Shown: positions 21,318 through 31,858 of the stretch, in pieces | Position numbering within the stretch: position 1 is the stretch's first letter | Layout: every line of letters begins with the position of its first letter | Assembly (NCBI GenBank): GCA_030704615.1 | Contig: CM060734.1 | Location: 61,644,042 to 61,708,041, forward strand | Reading direction: 5' to 3' | Source: Takakia lepidozioides | Lineage: Eukaryota > Streptophyta > Takakiopsida > Takakiales > Takakiaceae | DNA: 64,000 bases | Notes under the pieces: generated by a model | What the model was told of the DNA's origin: nothing | Databases searched by the model: none | Seen by the model: only the letters and a program-made list of their open reading frames with translations | Translations under genes and position numbers: made by a program

Positions 21318-22165
21318 CACTACAACAGATCGCGGTATTTATGACTGTATATATGACTATTCTGCAGTCATAAACGGTACATATGACTTCTATGACTGTA
21401 AGTCGTGCAAACCAAGTCAATACAGTGAGTACAGGATGGTACGGTCCGGATGACTACAGTCATATGAACCAAGTGATATCTCTCACTGCAGTCGTATATA
21501 CCATACTACAGCCGCCGCTTCCGCGCCATGTGGCGAGGTGCAATTGATTAAAAAAATTAAATTAAATTAAAAAAACTGAAAAAATAAAAACATATGTCAA
21601 ACGCCGTGTCGCACCGCATTGTGCCACGTGGCATAATGCATTTTATAATAATGAAAAAACCACGTGGCAGTCCATCTAGGGTACCACGTGCTTTCCCTAG
21701 CTCACATACTAACCCTAGGGCCATCTTATCCATTTGATTGTACTTAGAGGAGTTTGAACCTGCAACCTCTTTACTATAAGAGTTATAGTTCACTACTTGT
21801 TAACCAATACACCCATTAGTCATTCATACGATCATATGGTGTTTTAATTGTATTATACATACCAAATTACAAAATCCCCAGTAGTCATCATGACTATGTA
21901 ACCTCATCCATGTACACTGTAGTCATGGAAATGACTATGAATAGTGAGCTAAATCTGGTCAATTGCCATTGACCAGCCTTCCGCCCATTCCGGAGCGATG
22001 TAGTCATACAGACGACTATTTAGATAGTCGTTCATATGACTACAGTCGTATGAACGACTGCGGGAGGTCAATTTCATATAAAAACATGGTGCAGTCATGG
22101 TCAAAGTCATGAAAACCATGAGTACCACGGTTTGGCAGTCATAACTACCGCGATCTGTTGTAGTG
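21318..22165. mobile_element. CACTA-type (En/Spm-like) non-autonomous transposon, 848 bp
   Basis: The ends are CACTACAACAGATCGCGGTA (21318-21337) and its exact reverse complement (22146-22165), a 20-bp perfect terminal inverted repeat beginning CACTA. The 3-bp target duplication GTT flanks it (21315-21317 and 22166-22168), as expected of the superfamily. Internal and subterminal copies of TGACTACAGTCATA-like palindromes occur on both sides (near 21344, 21452, 21996, 22038), the usual place for transposase-binding sites. No transposase frame exists. It interrupts a partial composite repeat that joins perfectly when it is removed. Confidence 0.92.
21700..21815 (-). mobile_element. tRNA-like/SINE head inside the CACTA element
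   Basis: On the minus strand, TGTATTGGTTAACAAGTAG (A-box-like, about 21793-21811) is followed about 35 bases on by GCAGGTTCAAACTCC (B box, about 21749-21763). Spacing fits an RNA polymerase III promoter. It was presumably captured by or inserted into the transposon; no separate target duplication was found. Confidence 0.5.
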
Positions 22166-22645
22166 GTTGGAGCCTTGACGGGAGAGACAACAACGGAGAG
22201 GTCTCCGGTTCAAATCTGGCCATAGGCTATTTGGAAAAAAATTAAATTAAATATGGCTAAATCATTAGACATAGATTACTTAGATGACAGTGGACACTTG
22301 GGCCAACGGCACAGGCTACCCTAGAGGTCGCAATTGGGCCTCACTTAGGAGACGCACTAGGATACATATGAGATCTTGCACTTGGGCTTAGATGACACTG
22401 GGCATTTGGGCCAACCGCACAAGCTACCCTAGAGGTCGCATTTGAGCCTCAACATATGAGACACACTTGGATGTATAGGGGATAACACTTGGAGATATCA
22501 AGGGAATGTCTCTCCGGTTCAAATCTGGTCGTAGGCTCTGTGGAAAAAAAATGATTGGATATGGCTTGCTTCATATATTGATGCACTTGGACTTAGATGA
22601 CACTGGACACTTGGGCCAACGGCACAAGCTACCCTAGTCAATATT
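22166..22645 (+). repeat. Composite repeat 3' piece and 107-bp-class monomers
   Basis: 22166-22245 completes the partial copy cut by the CACTA element (GGTTCAAATCTGG near 22207, A run after). Then come diverged 107-bp-class monomers to about 22480, another short 3' piece with CCGGTTCAAATCTGG near 22513, and a final monomer leading into the next head. Confidence 0.65.
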
Positions 22646-22970
22646 TGAAGCGAGACGTTTGTTTTGTTTTGTTTGTTTTGTTTGTAGCGTCATTGAGATC
22701 TCCCAAACCGCGGGGCCCAATGCGGGTGTTTGGTGTCGTTGGAAAGCCCTCAGTGAGGAGGGGTGCACCCGCTTGGTCTCATGATATTTGGACACGCGGT
22801 GAGGGAGATGTTGAATTCCAAGTACTTTTGGTCGCTGGAAATTCACAAAAAATAGCAAAAATGGCAAAGTGGGCATTCCTGGGACAATGGTTGGAGCCTC
22901 GACGGGAGTGATATCAAGGGAAAGGTCTACGGTTCAAATCTGGTCATAGGCTCTGTGGAAAAAAACTTAC
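22646..22970 (+). repeat. Composite TTTTG-headed repeat, copy 4
   Basis: Head GAAGCGAGACGTTTG at 22649, TTTTG/TTTG units to 22683, conserved body, GGTTCAAATCTGG near 22931 and an A run at about 22961. Confidence 0.75.
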
Positions 22971-23520
22971 TTAGATGACACTGGACACTTGGGCCAACGG
23001 CACAGGCTATCCTAGAGGTTACATTTGGGCCTCGACATAGGAGACGCACTTGGATACATAGGAGATTGCATTTGGACTTAGATTTTAATTCTTCACGGAT
23101 GGGCAAGCGACATAGGCTACACTAGAGGTTGCACTTGGGCCTGAACATAGGAGACGCATTGGATACATAGGAAATTACACTTGCTCTTACATTTTCAATT
23201 CTTCACACATGGGCCAAAGGTACAGGCTATCCTAGAGGTTGCACTTGGGCCTCAACATAGGAGACGCACTAGGATACATAGAAGATCTTACACTTGGACT
23301 TAGATGATTGGAGCCTCGACATGAGTGATATCAAGGGAAAGGTCTCCGTTTCAAATCAGGTCATAGATTCCATGGAAAAAAAATGATTAGAATTGGATGA
23401 CTTAGATGACATTGGACATTTGGGCCAACGGCACAGGCTTCCCTGGAGGTCATACTTGGGCCTAGATATAGGAGATGCACTTGAATGCATAGGAGATTGC
23501 ACTTGGGCTTACATGACCCT
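22971..23520 (+). repeat. Diverged 107-bp-class monomers with an embedded composite 3' piece
   Basis: Monomers with GGGCCAACGGCACAGGCTA and GGAGACGCACTTGGATACAT words run to about 23305. A diverged composite 3' segment with an A run follows (23306-23392), then another monomer. Confidence 0.6.
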
Positions 23521-23832
23521 GGACATTTGTTTTGTTTTGTTTTGTTTTGTCACGTTGAGATGTCCCAAACCGCAAGGCCCCAGCGCTGGTGCTTGGTCCC
23601 GTTGGAAAACCCTCGACGAGGAGGGGTGCACGGGCTTGGTCTCAGGATTTTTGGACATGCGGTGTGGGAGATACGGAATTCCAAGTACTTTTGGTCGCTG
23701 GAAATTCACAAAAAATAGCAAAAATGGCAAAGTGGGCATTCCTGGGACAATGGTTGGAGCCTTGATGGGAGAGATATCAAGGGAAAGGTCTCCGGTTCGA
23801 ATCTGGTTGTAGGCTCTCTGAAAAAAAAGAAA
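23521..23832 (+). repeat. Composite TTTTG-headed repeat, copy 5
   Basis: Starts directly with TTTTG units (23528-23551) without the GAAGCGAGACG word, then the body and GGTTCGAATCTGG near 23794, closest of all copies to a canonical B box, and an A run. Confidence 0.75.
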
Positions 23833-24640
23833 TGATTAGATATGGGATTGCACTTGGACACTTGGGCCTGTACTTGGGAGTTGCACTTGGATACATGAAT
23901 AGAAGATTGCACTTGGGCTTACTAGATTTCAATTTTTCACACATGGGCCAACGGCATAGGCTACACTAGAGGTCACACTTGGGCCTCAACATAGGAGACC
24001 CACTTGGATACATAATTTTTTTTACTTGGGCTTAGATTTCAATTCTTCACACATGGGCCTTGACATAGGAGACGCTACTTGAATACCTAGGGGATTGCAC
24101 TTGGACTTAAATTTCAATTCTTAACACATGGGCCAATGGCGCAGGCTACCCTAGGCCTAGATCTCCCAAACATGAGGGTCTCTAGATAGATAGGGGATTG
24201 CACTTGGACTTAGATAACACTAGACACTTGGGCGACACTTGGGCCAACAGCACAGGCTACCCTAGTCAATATATGAAGCGAGACGTTTGTTTTGTTTTGT
24301 TTTGTTTTGTCACGTTGAGATGTCCCAAACCGCAAGTCCCCAGCCTTGGTGCTTGGTACCGTTGGAAAGCCCTCAACGAGGAGGGGTGCAGGGGCTTGGT
24401 CTCATGATTTTTGGACCAGCGGTGTGAGAGATGTTGAATTTCAAATAGTTTTGGTCTCTGAAAATTCACAAAAAATAGCAAAATGGGCTTTCATGGAACA
24501 ATGATCAGAGCCTTGACATGAGAGCTATCAAGGAAAAGGTCTCCGGTTCAAATCAGGTGTAGGTTCTGTTTAAAATGATTAGACTTAGATGACTTAGATG
24601 ACACTGGATACTTGGGCCAACGGCACAGGCTACCCTAGTA
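23833..24640 (+). repeat. 107-bp-class monomers and composite repeat copy 6
   Basis: Diverged monomers occupy 23840-24272. Copy 6 follows at 24273-24575 with head GAAGCGAGACG, four TTTTG units and a degraded 3' part. One last monomer ends near 24640 with GGCTACCCTAGT. Confidence 0.65.
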
Positions 24641-25390
24641 TTTGAGTTATATTGTGATGAGTATGATTATTATTTTAGTACGAACTTGATATTATATATG
24701 AGTAATATTTTTATATCTTGTTTATGTATCGTTCAATGAGTTTTGTTTTGTTTTCAAATGACTTTAAACTAGCTATAAAAGATTAGGGTAGAAGCACTGC
24801 TCATGAGATACCATTGGAAAGCTCTTGATGAGCCCCAACATTTTGTAGTTGGAACAATTTTCAGTAAAGTTCATCTACCTGGGATCATATAATTTGAGTG
24901 TATTGTAATTCATTCCTTTTGGGTAAGCTTGCTGGTCTATCGTGGGGCACCCAAGTCTGACACGTTCCCAAAATGGGCATACTTTCTTGCACCATGGGCG
25001 TACTTTAGAGCGTCACTATGGGCACGTGCGCCGTGTTGTACCCAAAAGAAGGTCCAATATTCCAGGGGTAGAAACTGGAAACAGTCGCTTCACAAACCCA
25101 AGAGTGCAAGTAAGCTCGAGAGAGATGAAGAGGGGAGAACACAAAGATTGTGGCTATAGCGAGCGTGGTGGGGGGCCATTATGGGTCTGAGTATGCAGTT
25201 TTACTTGGATGGAATTCGAAAGCTTCCTCTCATGCGCCATGTGTCTCCCTCTTCCCTTTCTATGTGATCCTGCCCATTCAGACCTAATGTTGCTTGGTCT
25301 GAGCTGTAAAGCATGCGTCGTGCATAAATTTTTTCTTAGGAATTACTCCATGTCGTCTCCTAATATGTTGCGGACTGCCCCGCCTTAATG
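24641..25390. other. Unassigned sequence
   Basis: AT-rich to about 24900, then mixed composition. No recognisable gene, repeat or RNA. Confidence 0.35.
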
Positions 25391-25397
25391 GCGTATA

Positions 25398-25590
25398 ATG
25401 ACGGGGGCTAATGGCGCAGAGGGTTGGTGCTTTTGTCGGTTTTTCGCAGATCCATGGGAGCATGTGATTGCGATGGGGTTTGGGGGCGCGTTTGCAAATA
25501 CGGTGGTAAAGTGGGAGGTGCATTTGGAGGAGAAGCTCGACAAGCGGCTGGAAGAAGCTCAAAATGCCAATAGAAAATGCTTCATTGGTG
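25398..25590 (+). CDS. Possible first exon of an unidentified small protein
   Basis: An ATG at 25398 opens a frame with protein-like composition: WEHVIAMGFGGAFANTVVKW, then EVHLEEKLDKRLEEAQNANR, i.e. a short hydrophobic stretch followed by a charged amphipathic helix. A GT donor is possible after TTCATTG (about 25588). I do not recognise the family and could not find a second exon before the LINE fragment downstream. It may be a real exon, a gene remnant or chance. Confidence 0.3.
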
Positions 25591-25899
25591 CGACCCCCTA
25601 TTCCTTTCTTACTCTTCCCGGCTCCTTGGTTGCCTTCCTTCCCGTTTTCTGTCCTTGACTCTCTCGATTTTGTGACTTGCACCGTAGTTTGACATTTTTC
25701 TCTTGATCGGGTGGGTCAGGTACCATGAGAGCCGTGGAGGACTAATGCCTGCAACCAACATGGTCCCTTTAGATTGCAGGATAAAGGGGCAAGTGATGGA
25801 CTGAGGAATAATTTTCTACTTCGCTTTGTATGTCGAATGCAACAACTATGTGTATCACTTTTGCTTCAACGTATGCTCCCTTGCGAGGTTGGCAAAGTA

Positions 25900-27395
25900 T
25901 TATCCAACAGATCTATCGCTACATCTCCGATTTATCACCGCAAGCCCTAACCAGTGGCAGTCACCTCAGTGGATGGCCACATCTGAACAACTCTCGTTCA
26001 AGGTTTTGCTTGTTCTGTCTGTCCATTGAGATATTGCATTAGGAATGGGCTTCCGAGCCCTACCAAAGGTCAAGCTTCGGTTTTGCAAGGGATGTCAGGG
26101 AGATACTCGTTCCCTTTATCACATTCATGTTTGGGACCTCATCTCTGGTGCTTCAAACCCCCTACCCTTGGCTCAGCCGCTGCTCCATTGGATCATTTGA
26201 TCTCAAGGCAATTTAGTTTCTCTCCCTCCCAATAGCTGGCCTGCAATCTGATCCAATGGTCATGGATGGATCATTCTCCCTCCCTTTTCCTGGGCTACAC
26301 GGTCAAGCTAGGTTGCACGCTCCTCTCTGGACTCCACAAAACTTTCATAACAAATGGAACAAAAAGCGGGGTCACTTGCACTCCTCCCTCAAATGGAATG
26401 CTATTTGGAAGGACATATGGAGACAAGATAGAGCAGCTAAGATCAGTGGCTTTCTTTGGAAGATTGCAAACATGATCCTTCCAATTAACATCTCTTTGGT
26501 GGATGGTATCTCTTCATGCCTTGTCTGCTCTACCCTTAGGACTAGAGATACATTTGAACATTGTTTGGTCCAATGCCACAGAGCTTATGTGATCTGGTCT
26601 TGTCTCTGAAACTGTATTCCTACTGGGAATGTCTTCCTTATGCTCATTCTCCTCCTCCATTGTTCTTGAATTTTCAGAGGGATTCTATTTTCCGTAATTG
26701 CCCAGTTTGGGCTAATCTACGGGCTTTCACTAGACTTTGGCACATCTGGAAATCTATATATTATTGTTTCTTCGGTGGCTTTGCCCCCAACATTGGATCG
26801 ATCTTATTCGGTAAATTTTATTTCTATCAAATGGCTGAGGGGAGAAAAGCTTGGATCCGGCTTGGGTGCAAATCTTTCTAGAGCTCTCGAACAATGGCGT
26901 AATGCAACTACTTTTGATCACTCCTGGGCCAAAAGTGGCATCCTCTGCTCCCATTCTTTTGACCTGTCCATTCTTTCTTTGGAACGACTCCATCCCAGAA
27001 GATTGGTGGATTGCTTGCTGAAGGCAAGGAGAACAATGTCAATTGGAGGCACCGCCGCATGAGAGAGTTTAATTTAAAAACCAATTTAAGTCTTAGACTG
27101 GTTTTTAGTTGGCAGACCTTGAGATGTACTCCAGCTTGTGGCCTCACAGCTCTTCTTAGATGTTGGTGTTCTCCGTCTTAGTCCGTTTAGCTTGTGTGCT
27201 TCTCCTCCTCTTTTGTGCTTTCTTCTTGTTTTCTCATGCTCTTTGAATTTCCTTGTTTTCCTGGTCAAGGGGTAGTATCCCCATTGTAAGCCTTCACGGC
27301 CTTGCATGGTTAGTTTCTCCATGTCCTTTAAATGCAACCTCTAGGGCCGCCTCCATAACCTATTTAAAAAAATAAAAAAATAAAAAAAATGAAAT
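25900..27395 (+). pseudogene. LINE 3' fragment with zf-RVT-like domain and poly(A) tail
   Basis: The frame at 26256-26609 encodes the zinc-knuckle-like segment found behind plant L1 reverse transcriptases: KWNAIWKDIWRQDRAAKISG, FLWKIANMILP, then SCLVCSTLRTRDTFEHCLVQ and CHRAYVIW, with the C-x2-C...H-x4-C pattern. Further pieces of the C-terminal tail lie at 26560-27060. The element ends in an A-rich tract, TTTAAAAAAATAAAAAAATA, at about 27361-27392, as expected for target-primed insertion. Stops and frame changes show it is dead. The 5' limit is uncertain. Confidence 0.72.
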
Positions 27396-29100
27396 GATAA
27401 CTATACTTAAAGTAAGTTTTATGTGTCTAAGGTATCATTGCATGTGTATTGAGGTTTCTCTTAATTATTGGATGGTCTAGCATTAAAAGTTCAAAAGTGC
27501 GTAAGGGCAAGGTTGCAGAAATCAGAATTGAACTAAATTGCCACTCAACCTTGAAGTCCTGTTGAGAATGACAACGATCCCGGTCCCCCTAGCCCGACTT
27601 CGCCAACGCCAAGCACTCCACCTTGAATCCGACCCCACTGGCCCACCTGCACCTGCACCAAACCCCTCACCAAGTCCCAACCTTCCCTACATCTTGCTAC
27701 TGCTCCCATGTACTCCTGCAGCAGCCACAACTACAACCACTAGTGAGTTGCTTGGCCCACCCTCAAGATAGAAAAGAAATATTGTCTGGGTCTGAAACCA
27801 CTATGCTGAAAATACAAATTTGCAGCCACTAATGAGTTGCTTCAATCCCAACCGACATAATAGTTAGAACTATCTAGAAAGTCAACTAGTGACTAGTGAA
27901 AGATGACTATACCAATTGGCTATACCTACTTGCAGAACTATGTAGAAACTAGAACTGCCTAGAAACTAGAAAGTCAATTAGTGAGTAGTAAAGCCCCCCT
28001 TTTTTATGGCTTTGCTTGACACCTCAGAAGCTTTGGGATACCCCTATATTTGTGGGATCAACCGACTAGACCCAACATTCATGGGTCCCTGCTTTTATTC
28101 CTGGACCATACATGTGGCCTTACTACATATGCCCCCGCTCTAGGTCCTGGACCACAGTAATTCCTAGACCACTCTAGAATGAACAGGCCCCGAATGAAAC
28201 TGCTTTACATATTACCATTAAAAGGCCTTATGGCATTGGAGGATTTTAATATTTTTTCCGTAAATTTGAGTTAATAAAGTTTTTAAGGGTTTCCTCCCCA
28301 TTTTCTCCAAAAAAACAAAGGAACATTGAGGTCTATTTAAAGAGATTTTTGATGCTGATCACCATACCAAAGTTCAAAATAAGAGCAAGTTGCCTTTGGA
28401 GTGAGCCTTCCATAGTGCTCTCCAACATTAGGTTATAAATTCCTTGATTGAAGGTTATATTCTGACACAAAATGAAATTTAATTAACAAATATTTTTTTT
28501 CCTTTGGGAAAATAATGTTAACACTGACAACTATGGAGAACAATGTTACAACAAAGTCCAAATTTCAACACACATCATTTTCATCAGTGGTAAACAAGTA
28601 CAAGCTAGTAGAAACAGAATTTGCACTCATAAATGTCTCACATATAACCCAATAATGTATTTTTATTATTATTGGAAATGGTAACGAAGGCCCTAAATGC
28701 ATTGTAAACATGGAAAAAATAACCATCCAAAGGCCATGAAAGCTTATAGAAAGGGAAACCACCTCCACCTACCTAATTTTACATTTTGAAATGTTAGATG
28801 TACACCTTTGTTTGTTTATCAAAATCATATGGTAGACGAAGTATAATGCACGAACGGTTATCTACTAACAATCGGTTCACACTTATATGACAACGACAAG
28901 TTATCATTTTTAAAGAGATTATTTGATTTTCTCCCTAACCTAAGGTGAGTGTGCACATATCCGTAACCGAAACCACCAGTTATTCAATCCAAATTTTAAT
29001 TAACCTCTTAATTGTAAACTGTTTGTTTTATTTTTTTCCTCAATAGTTTCAAATAAAATCATGGGGCATCAACTGTTTCGAAAAGAAATTATGTCAATTT
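27396..29100. other. Unassigned AT-rich sequence
   Basis: A proline-rich frame at 27538-27771 is compositional (CCNA-rich). No family similarity, repeats or RNA genes recognised. Confidence 0.35.
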
Positions 29101-29104
29101 AGTG

Positions 29105-29810
29105 ATTGCTAGGGTAGCCTGTGCCATTGGCCCAACTGCAATCTCCTATGTATCCAAGAACTTCTATCATGTCCACGCCCAAGTGCGACCTCTAGGGTAG
29201 CCTCTGCCGTTGGCCCATGTGTGAAAAATTAAAATCTAAGACCAAGTGCAATTTCCTATGCATCCCTGTGCGTCTCCTATGTCGAGGCCCATCTAAGCCC
29301 AAGTGCAATCTTCTATGTTCCAAGTGCATCTCCCATGTAAAGGCCTAAGTGTCCACTCCCAAGTGCAATATCCTAAGTATCCAAGGGCGTCTCCCATGTG
29401 CGTCTCTTATGTCGAGCCCAGTAGTAATATCCAATCATTATTGATATGTCTCCCGTCTCTAGGGTAGCTTGTGCCATTGGCCCAAGTGTTCAATGTCATC
29501 TAAGTCCAAATGCATTTTGTTTTTCATAGCCTACGACCAGATTTGAACTGGAGACCTTTCCCTTAATATCTCTCATGTCGAGGCTCCAACCATTGTCCCA
29601 GGAATGCCCACTTTGCAATTTTTCGTGAATTTCCAGCGACCCAAAGTACTTGAAATTCCACATCTCCCACACCGCAGATCCCAAAATCGTGAGACCAAGC
29701 CCGTGCACCCCTCCTCATCGAGAGCTTTCCAATGGGACCAAGCACTCAGGGTGGGGCCCCGCAGTTTGGGACATCTCAAATCTACAAAACAAACAAAACA
29801 AAACAAAAGG
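29105..29810 (-). repeat. Composite repeat copy 7, inverted orientation, with monomers
   Basis: On the minus strand the order is head (TTTTG units at 29781-29808), body, the CCAGATTTGAACTGG B-box-like word (about 29538), then 107-bp-class monomers down to about 29105 with reverse-complement words GGGTAGCCTGTGCC and GGCCCATGTGTGAA. It is the same arrangement as 8290-9165 but inverted. Confidence 0.75.
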
Positions 29811-29939
29811 ACGACTAGTTCAGAGAGCGGCCTGCTGAACAGAGTCGACAAGTTGTTATCCGCAATTTGGAGTGAGTAAGTTTTTTTTCCTTCCGTTAAC
29901 TAGCGTGATTTTCCTACATGAATTGGTAAGTCTGCACCG

Positions 29940-30227
29940 AATTACCGCACCAACACCGTGTATGTCTTGCGTACATGCTACAGGAATGATGCGGCCCGTA
30001 TTCTGCCCGCCCCCACTGTGCAACTGACAGCGTCCGATCGGCTTGCGCTGAAAAGGAAGGCTTCACAGCAGGCGAGGATTGAGAAGAGGACAACGCTTGT
30101 TCAAAAGAACCCGCAGGTTTTTACCCCACCTCGGAATTTATCCCTTCCGCCTTTAAATGTGGAGGGTGTCGCGGAACGGCTTGCAATGGAGATTGATTAT
30201 CTATCCGAATTTCACTACCTTGATTGA
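29940..30227 (+). CDS. Unidentified coding-like segment
   Basis: An open frame ending at a TGA (30227) has convincing protein composition. It has QLTASDRLALKRKASQQARI with basic residues, then VFTPPRNLSLPPLNVEG and RLAMEIDYLSEFHYLD. An acceptor-like CATGCTACAG ends at 29982 and a GT follows GAACCCGCAG at 30114-30116, so part could be an exon. No ATG start is visible in frame nearby. I do not recognise the family. It lies between an inverted composite repeat and the B12D gene, 300 bp upstream of the B12D ATG and on the same strand. Confidence 0.35.
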   Translation, partial: NYRTNTVYVLRTCYRNDAARILPAPTVQLTASDRLALKRKASQQARIEKRTTLVQKNPQVFTPPRNLSLPPLNVEGVAERLAMEIDYLSEFHYLD

Positions 30228-30473
30228 AGATGTTCCATACCAGATATGAATCCGATCAAGTTAGATCATCCATGACATTAATCCTCGACTGCTATTTTTT
30301 CCCACTGCCCAGTTTTACGATCCTAAGGAATTAATCAAGAGTATAGTAGTTTACATGGTTGTTGTTGCTTTGTTAAGGTTCAATACTAGCTATCAAATAA
30401 ACTACATTTTGGCAACTATCCGAGTAGGGGTAGCATTTGTTAGAGACACAACGACACGTTGCGTGTGTTGTTG

Positions 30474-30508
30474 GAGAGAGAGAGAGAGAGTGTGTGTGTG
30501 TGTGTGTG
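30474..30508 (+). repeat. (GA)n(GT)n compound microsatellite in the B12D 5' region
   Basis: GA repeats (30474-30490) pass directly into TG repeats (30491-30508), 25 bp before the B12D start codon at 30533, so probably within its 5' untranslated region. Confidence 0.9.
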
Positions 30509-30532
30509 CACTTTCACAAGAGGATCATTGCA

Positions 30533-31858
30533 ATGGGTCGGCCCTTGACTTGGTCGCAACGTTGGATCAAGCCTGAGGTATGTGGGCAGGCATCCATCTC
30601 TTTTTATACAATTGCTAATGTTTTTGGATGTCTGCGAAGCCACATGGAGTGCGAAAAATCTTGTGGATTATGTAGAAGACCTTTTGGTCAATGCATATGC
30701 TTGATGACAAAGTATTGGATAATGTTACAATGTTTAAATTGTTGATGTACGATATTGCTTCTACATCGGTTGGGCAAGGATTTCCTCTGAGAGATTGTGT
30801 AAGATGGGATTTGGGCATAACTCACATCTACCTTTGCACAAGCATTGTAGAATGAAGATGGTTTTTTTAAACGAGCATCTCCAACAACAAAATCTTCTCA
30901 CTTTGAAGTTCCTCTTTTACAAGTTGCATATCATTCCATGATCCTCATGTTCTTGTCCAAACTCCGGATCACAGTGAAGGTGCATGTCATTGCGTTTACC
31001 CCATGAATTTGGAAAAGACTACTTTGGAAAGAGGGATGGTTTCATGTTATTTATTCATGCTTGACTACCGAAAAAAATATCCTCTCAAACAATCAAAGGT
31101 GACATCGATATCTCTAGAGCATAAAGACATAACCTTGGCACAACTTTGACGCTCTGAGTAATGGTAAATTATTCCAGTGTGTTCGTGGATAGCTCAGTGG
31201 CCGTGAGCCTTAATGGAAGCGTTGATGATTACAGTTTACCCTTCACCTTTGTCGAGGGATGTCTCAGACATAGAAGTGGACATCTTGATCCGCTCTTTAG
31301 GGTATATGAATAATCATAGATAGACAAAGGAAATGTGTTTATTTGAACATAAATATATCGATCACATAGAAACTTGAGATGAAACAAATTTTGGTTTGGA
31401 AGCAGGCATACCCAATCTTTCTCGTGCTGGGAACAGCCGTTGGCTTATGTGGCTTTTCTATAGTGCGGAATGCCAGCATCAACCCTGATGTTAGGTCAGT
31501 CTCTCCCTCACACGCACTCACCAATGCATGGACATACAATGAGGGAGCAATCTGTGTGTTTCATATGTATTGTCACGTAGCATAATATGTGGATAATCCC
31601 TTTTGATAGATTGTGTTTGGTTCTATGGGCATATAATAAAGAATCAACAAAGATGACCGGGCGGCAGGCCTGCTTGAGAACTTCAAGGAGGGCAAGAGCT
31701 ACAAGGAGCATGGATTGCGTAAATTTGTCAAAGGTGTCTCACCTCAGATTATGCCTGGCTTCAACAAATACTTTAGCGAATCAAAGTATGTCAATGAACC
31801 TAACACATCTGTAATATATGGTATTGTGGTCATCTTGGTTTGTTTTGTCTTTCATTAA
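30533..31858 (+). CDS. B12D-like small membrane protein, three exons
   Basis: Exons 30533-30577, 31406-31494 and 31642-31858 have GT...AG introns and consistent phases (0, then 2). The product starts MGRPLTWSQRWIKPE, then AYPIFLVLGTAVGLCGFSIV (one membrane-spanning segment), RNASINPDVRINKDDRAAGL, LENFKEGKSYKEHGLRKFVK and GVSPQIMPGFNKYFSESK. This is the plant B12D family of about 90 residues, related to NDUFA4 and thought to be mitochondrial. Family members usually end at about ...FSNPK. Here the frame runs on about 18 residues (VNEPNTSVIYGIVVIL and more) to the TAA at 31856. A good donor (AAA/GTATGT, about 31785) lies exactly where the family ends, so a further intron and short last exon are possible. 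Function is poorly known; seed and stress expression is reported for relatives. Confidence 0.85.

Noticed and set aside
20113-24640. CRISPR-like array
   Set aside because: Repeat units are adjacent and 107 bp long without unique spacers, and the context is a plant nuclear genome.
31180-31300. tRNA-like sequence with a TAGCTCAGTGG word
   Set aside because: No B box at the right distance and no cloverleaf can be formed.
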